From Thermoplasmata archaeon (GTDB lineage Archaea > Thermoplasmatota > Thermoplasmata > Thermoplasmatales > Thermoplasmataceae), in assembly GCA_021804185.1 (NCBI GenBank), contig JAJZKL010000047.1, positions 1 through 7,262 of the forward strand: a stretch of DNA of 7,262 nt. The letters are read 5' to 3'. The notes below the pieces were generated by a model that saw only the letters and a program-made list of their open reading frames with translations, had not been told where the DNA came from and made no database searches. The first letter of the stretch is position 1. Every line of letters begins with the position of its first letter. Made by a program: the position numbers and the translations under genes. Positions 5,726 to 7,262 of the stretch are shown piece by piece.

Positions 5726-6957
5726 TGTCCGCTGACAGGTTCCGATTTTGCTGACTTTTCTGTTCTCATCATGGCTGAGAATGCAAGGAAGGCTCCTATG
5801 GATGCAACGCCAAATAGGCCTATGGCAGACCACACTCTCAGTCCATTGTATGAGTAGAATGCCAGAAAGAATGCCCCCACACTGGGTCCAAGCGCCCTCC
5901 CGGTTGAGTTGACCATGCCAAGGAATCCCATATATCTGGCAGTTTTTCCAGGCGGGGCAATTCTCGATACCACGGAATTCATCACGGGTGAGGTAAGATT
6001 TTCCCCAAGGGTAATGACGACCATGTCACCCATAAACTGCAATAAGGTTGTGGAAAGTCCAACGAGCAAATATCCTGCTGTATAGGCAATTGCACCTGCA
6101 ATCATGGAGATTATTTCCGGGTACCTCTTCATAAAATTGGAAATAGGGTATTGCCCTATGACAACAACGGTTCCGTTGACGGCGTATATGTACCCAATCA
6201 TGTTGCTAGGAATGGCAGCCTTTATGCCTGCATATAAGGGAAGGGTCACGGAAAACTGTGAGGAGACCAGCGTAACTAGAAATGTCCCGGCTGAAAATAC
6301 AAGAAGGAATCTGTCGAAGGAGATCATCTGTATTTTTCCGCTCTTTTTCCCGTTGCGGAAATTCCCTCTATCTTTAACAAAGAACAGGACCACGATTCCC
6401 TGCAGCATGCTTGAAAATGCTACAAGAAGGAATATCCACAAAATTCCGAAATTGAATATGAGAGATCCAGTTAGAGGCCCAATGGCCCAGCCCAGGTTAG
6501 AGATTATCCTGTAAATGACATAGCCATTCATTCTGTCCCCCGCAGAGGTTACATCCGCTATAAGAGCATTTGCAGAGGGGAAAACCAGAGCACCGCCAAA
6601 TGATGTCAGTACGAAGAGAACCATTATAATCAATACGGGAAAGTGAAAAAATATGCCAGCGGCAATGATTAGATAAAGTGAAAAACTGGCGGTGCTGCCA
6701 ATCAACAGGGTACCTTTCCGTCCGAGTGTGTCTGCGAGGAAACCTCCGACGACGCTGAAAATTATTGAGCCCACGGACAGAAATGTGAAAACTATCCCCA
6801 CAAGAAAAATGGATACATGAAGATCCTCCTCAAAGAAAAGGGCCATGAAGGGCCAAGTGGCTCCAAAGCCTATAGAACGTATTCCGGAAGCCAGGCTTAC
6901 GGCCCAGAGTTCCCTGTTCCCAGTAAGGAATCTTCTAGAAAGAATGCTGTTTCGCGT
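5722..6957 (-). CDS. MFS transporter, apparent ACG start
   Basis: This is a polytopic major facilitator superfamily permease, driven by ion gradients, with unknown substrate; the sequence suggests a drug or organic-solute exporter type. The loop 2-3 signature GGFLADTLGRK is at residues 71-81, counting from the ACG at 6957. The first ATG (6846) would cut off most of membrane helix 1. The frame stays open upstream to a stop at 6982-6984 and encodes the missing part, including ELWAVSLASGIRSIGFGATW (16-35), so the real protein is longer. No ATG, GTG or TTG exists in that extension. ACG at 6955-6957 begins TRNSILSRRFL, which looks like an MFS N-terminus, and lies about 24 bases below a TATA box. 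With this start the length is 411 residues, normal for a 12-helix MFS protein. ATT or CTG starts, or a sequence error turning ATG into ACG, are alternatives. It meets ubiA tail to tail with a 4-base overlap. Confidence 0.82.
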   Translation of the reverse strand, partial: TRNSILSRRFLTGNRELWAVSLASGIRSIGFGATWPFMALFFEEDLHVSIFLVGIVFTFLSVGSIIFSVVGGFLADTLGRKGTLLIGSTASFSLYLIIAAGIFFHFPVLIIMVLFVLTSFGGALVFPSANALIADVTSAGDRMNGYVIYRIISNLGWAIGPLTGSLIFNFGILWIFLLVAFSSMLQGIVVLFFVKDRGNFRNGKKSGKIQMISFDRFLLVFSAGTFLVTLVSSQFSVTLPLYAGIKAAIPSNMIGYIYAVNGTVVVIGQYPISNFMKRYPEIISMIAGAIAYTAGYLLVGLSTTLLQFMGDMVVITLGENLTSPVMNSVVSRIAPPGKTARYMGFLGMVNSTGRALGPSVGAFFLAFYSYNGLRVWSAIGLFGVASIGAFLAFSAMMRTEKSAKSEPVSGH

Positions 6958-6974
6958 ACTGGTGAAGACTAGGG

Positions 6975-6987
6975 AAATATATTAAAT
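6975..6987 (-). promoter_or_regulatory. TATA box for the MFS transporter gene
   Basis: The minus strand reads ATTTAATATATTT, a strong archaeal TATA match centred at 6981. The expected transcription start lies about 24-27 bases downstream, at 6954-6957, precisely on the ACG proposed as the start of the transporter. This implies a leaderless message. Confidence 0.6.
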
Positions 6988-7016
6988 GTGGCTGTATGGC
7001 TATTCCGGCAGAATCT

Positions 7017-7262
7017 TCACAAGGTCAGTCCATGAATTGAAATCTTTCCCTTGAGGCTCTTCTTTATGGTCACCTCATCTCTGTTCCTGTCGATTGCATT
7101 GTAAACTGCTTGATCTATGGCTATCATGTAGCCCTCTCCAAGAAATATTCTGTGCGAATCGTCAGGAACCTGTCCTATCCTTGCCTCAGATCGATAGATA
7201 GGCTGGCAGTCAACATCATTGCACGGCCCCTTCTCTGTCCTAGCCTCAATGATTATGTAATT
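7017..7262 (-). CDS. Hypothetical protein, 3' part only (runs off right edge)
   Basis: On the minus strand an open frame enters from the right edge and continues for 81 codons to a TGA at 7017-7019; its start lies outside the window. I do not recognise the family. The visible part begins NYIIIEARTEKGP, has two cysteines in CNDVDC (14-19), then a segment GEGYMIAIDQAVYNAI (42-57) and a basic, soluble tail ending in KGKISIHGLTL. No membrane segment is seen. Its codon use, with AGG/AGA for Arg and ATA for Ile, resembles the neighbouring genes, which supports a real gene. It points the same way as the MFS gene, 59 bases from the proposed ACG start, but that gene has its own TATA box. Confidence 0.6.
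   Translation of the reverse strand, partial: NYIIIEARTEKGPCNDVDCQPIYRSEARIGQVPDDSHRIFLGEGYMIAIDQAVYNAIDRNRDEVTIKKSLKGKISIHGLTL

Noticed and set aside
6104..6514. Open frame of 136 codons on the plus strand
   Set aside because: It is antisense to the MFS transporter, which has continuous membrane helices here; no independent start signals.

Overview
The window looks like chromosomal DNA from an archaeon, most probably of the Thermoplasmatales (Thermoplasma, Ferroplasma or Cuniculiplasma type). The reasons are an archaeal-type fused CoaBC protein, heavy use of AGG/AGA for Arg and ATA for Ile, TATA boxes about 25 bases upstream of start codons with little or no leader, and a UbiD-UbiA gene pair of the kind used for menaquinone-type quinones. 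This placement is inferred from protein and promoter style; no rRNA or tRNA is present to fix it.

Layout. Bases 1-225 hold no gene I can defend, but begin with two abutting small hairpins. Bases 226-2590 (+) form a compact three-gene operon: a hot-dog thioesterase (PaaI type), a bifunctional CoaBC protein of coenzyme A synthesis, and a nitrilase-superfamily amidohydrolase. Gaps are 9 and 1 bases, and the apparent starts are GTG, TTG and TTG. An alpha/beta hydrolase (2608-3318, -) converges on this operon. Its divergent promoter region (3319-3431) carries a perfect 14-base palindrome and leads into a UbiD decarboxylase (3432-4871, +) and a UbiA prenyltransferase (4868-5725, +) that overlap by ATGA. 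An MFS transporter (5722-6957, -) meets UbiA tail to tail, with both stop codons inside a shared TTAA. The right edge holds the 3' part of an unrecognised gene (7017-7262, -).

How the genes may work together. The first operon joins CoA assembly (CoaBC) to an acyl-CoA thioesterase and an amidase-type enzyme, so CoA supply and turnover is a plausible theme; the amidase substrate is unknown. UbiD and UbiA would prenylate and decarboxylate an aromatic acid, most simply the last steps of futalosine-type menaquinone synthesis (MqnP/MqnL-like). The hydrolase and the transporter have no clear link to either pathway.

Points most worth a second look: the MFS gene has no ATG, GTG or TTG where its first membrane helix demands a start, but has an ACG exactly one promoter distance below a good TATA box; the UbiA protein lacks one Asp of its first Asp-rich motif; and a perfect palindrome lies at the UbiD promoter. 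I found no CRISPR array, no intact mobile element and no clearly novel multi-gene system.
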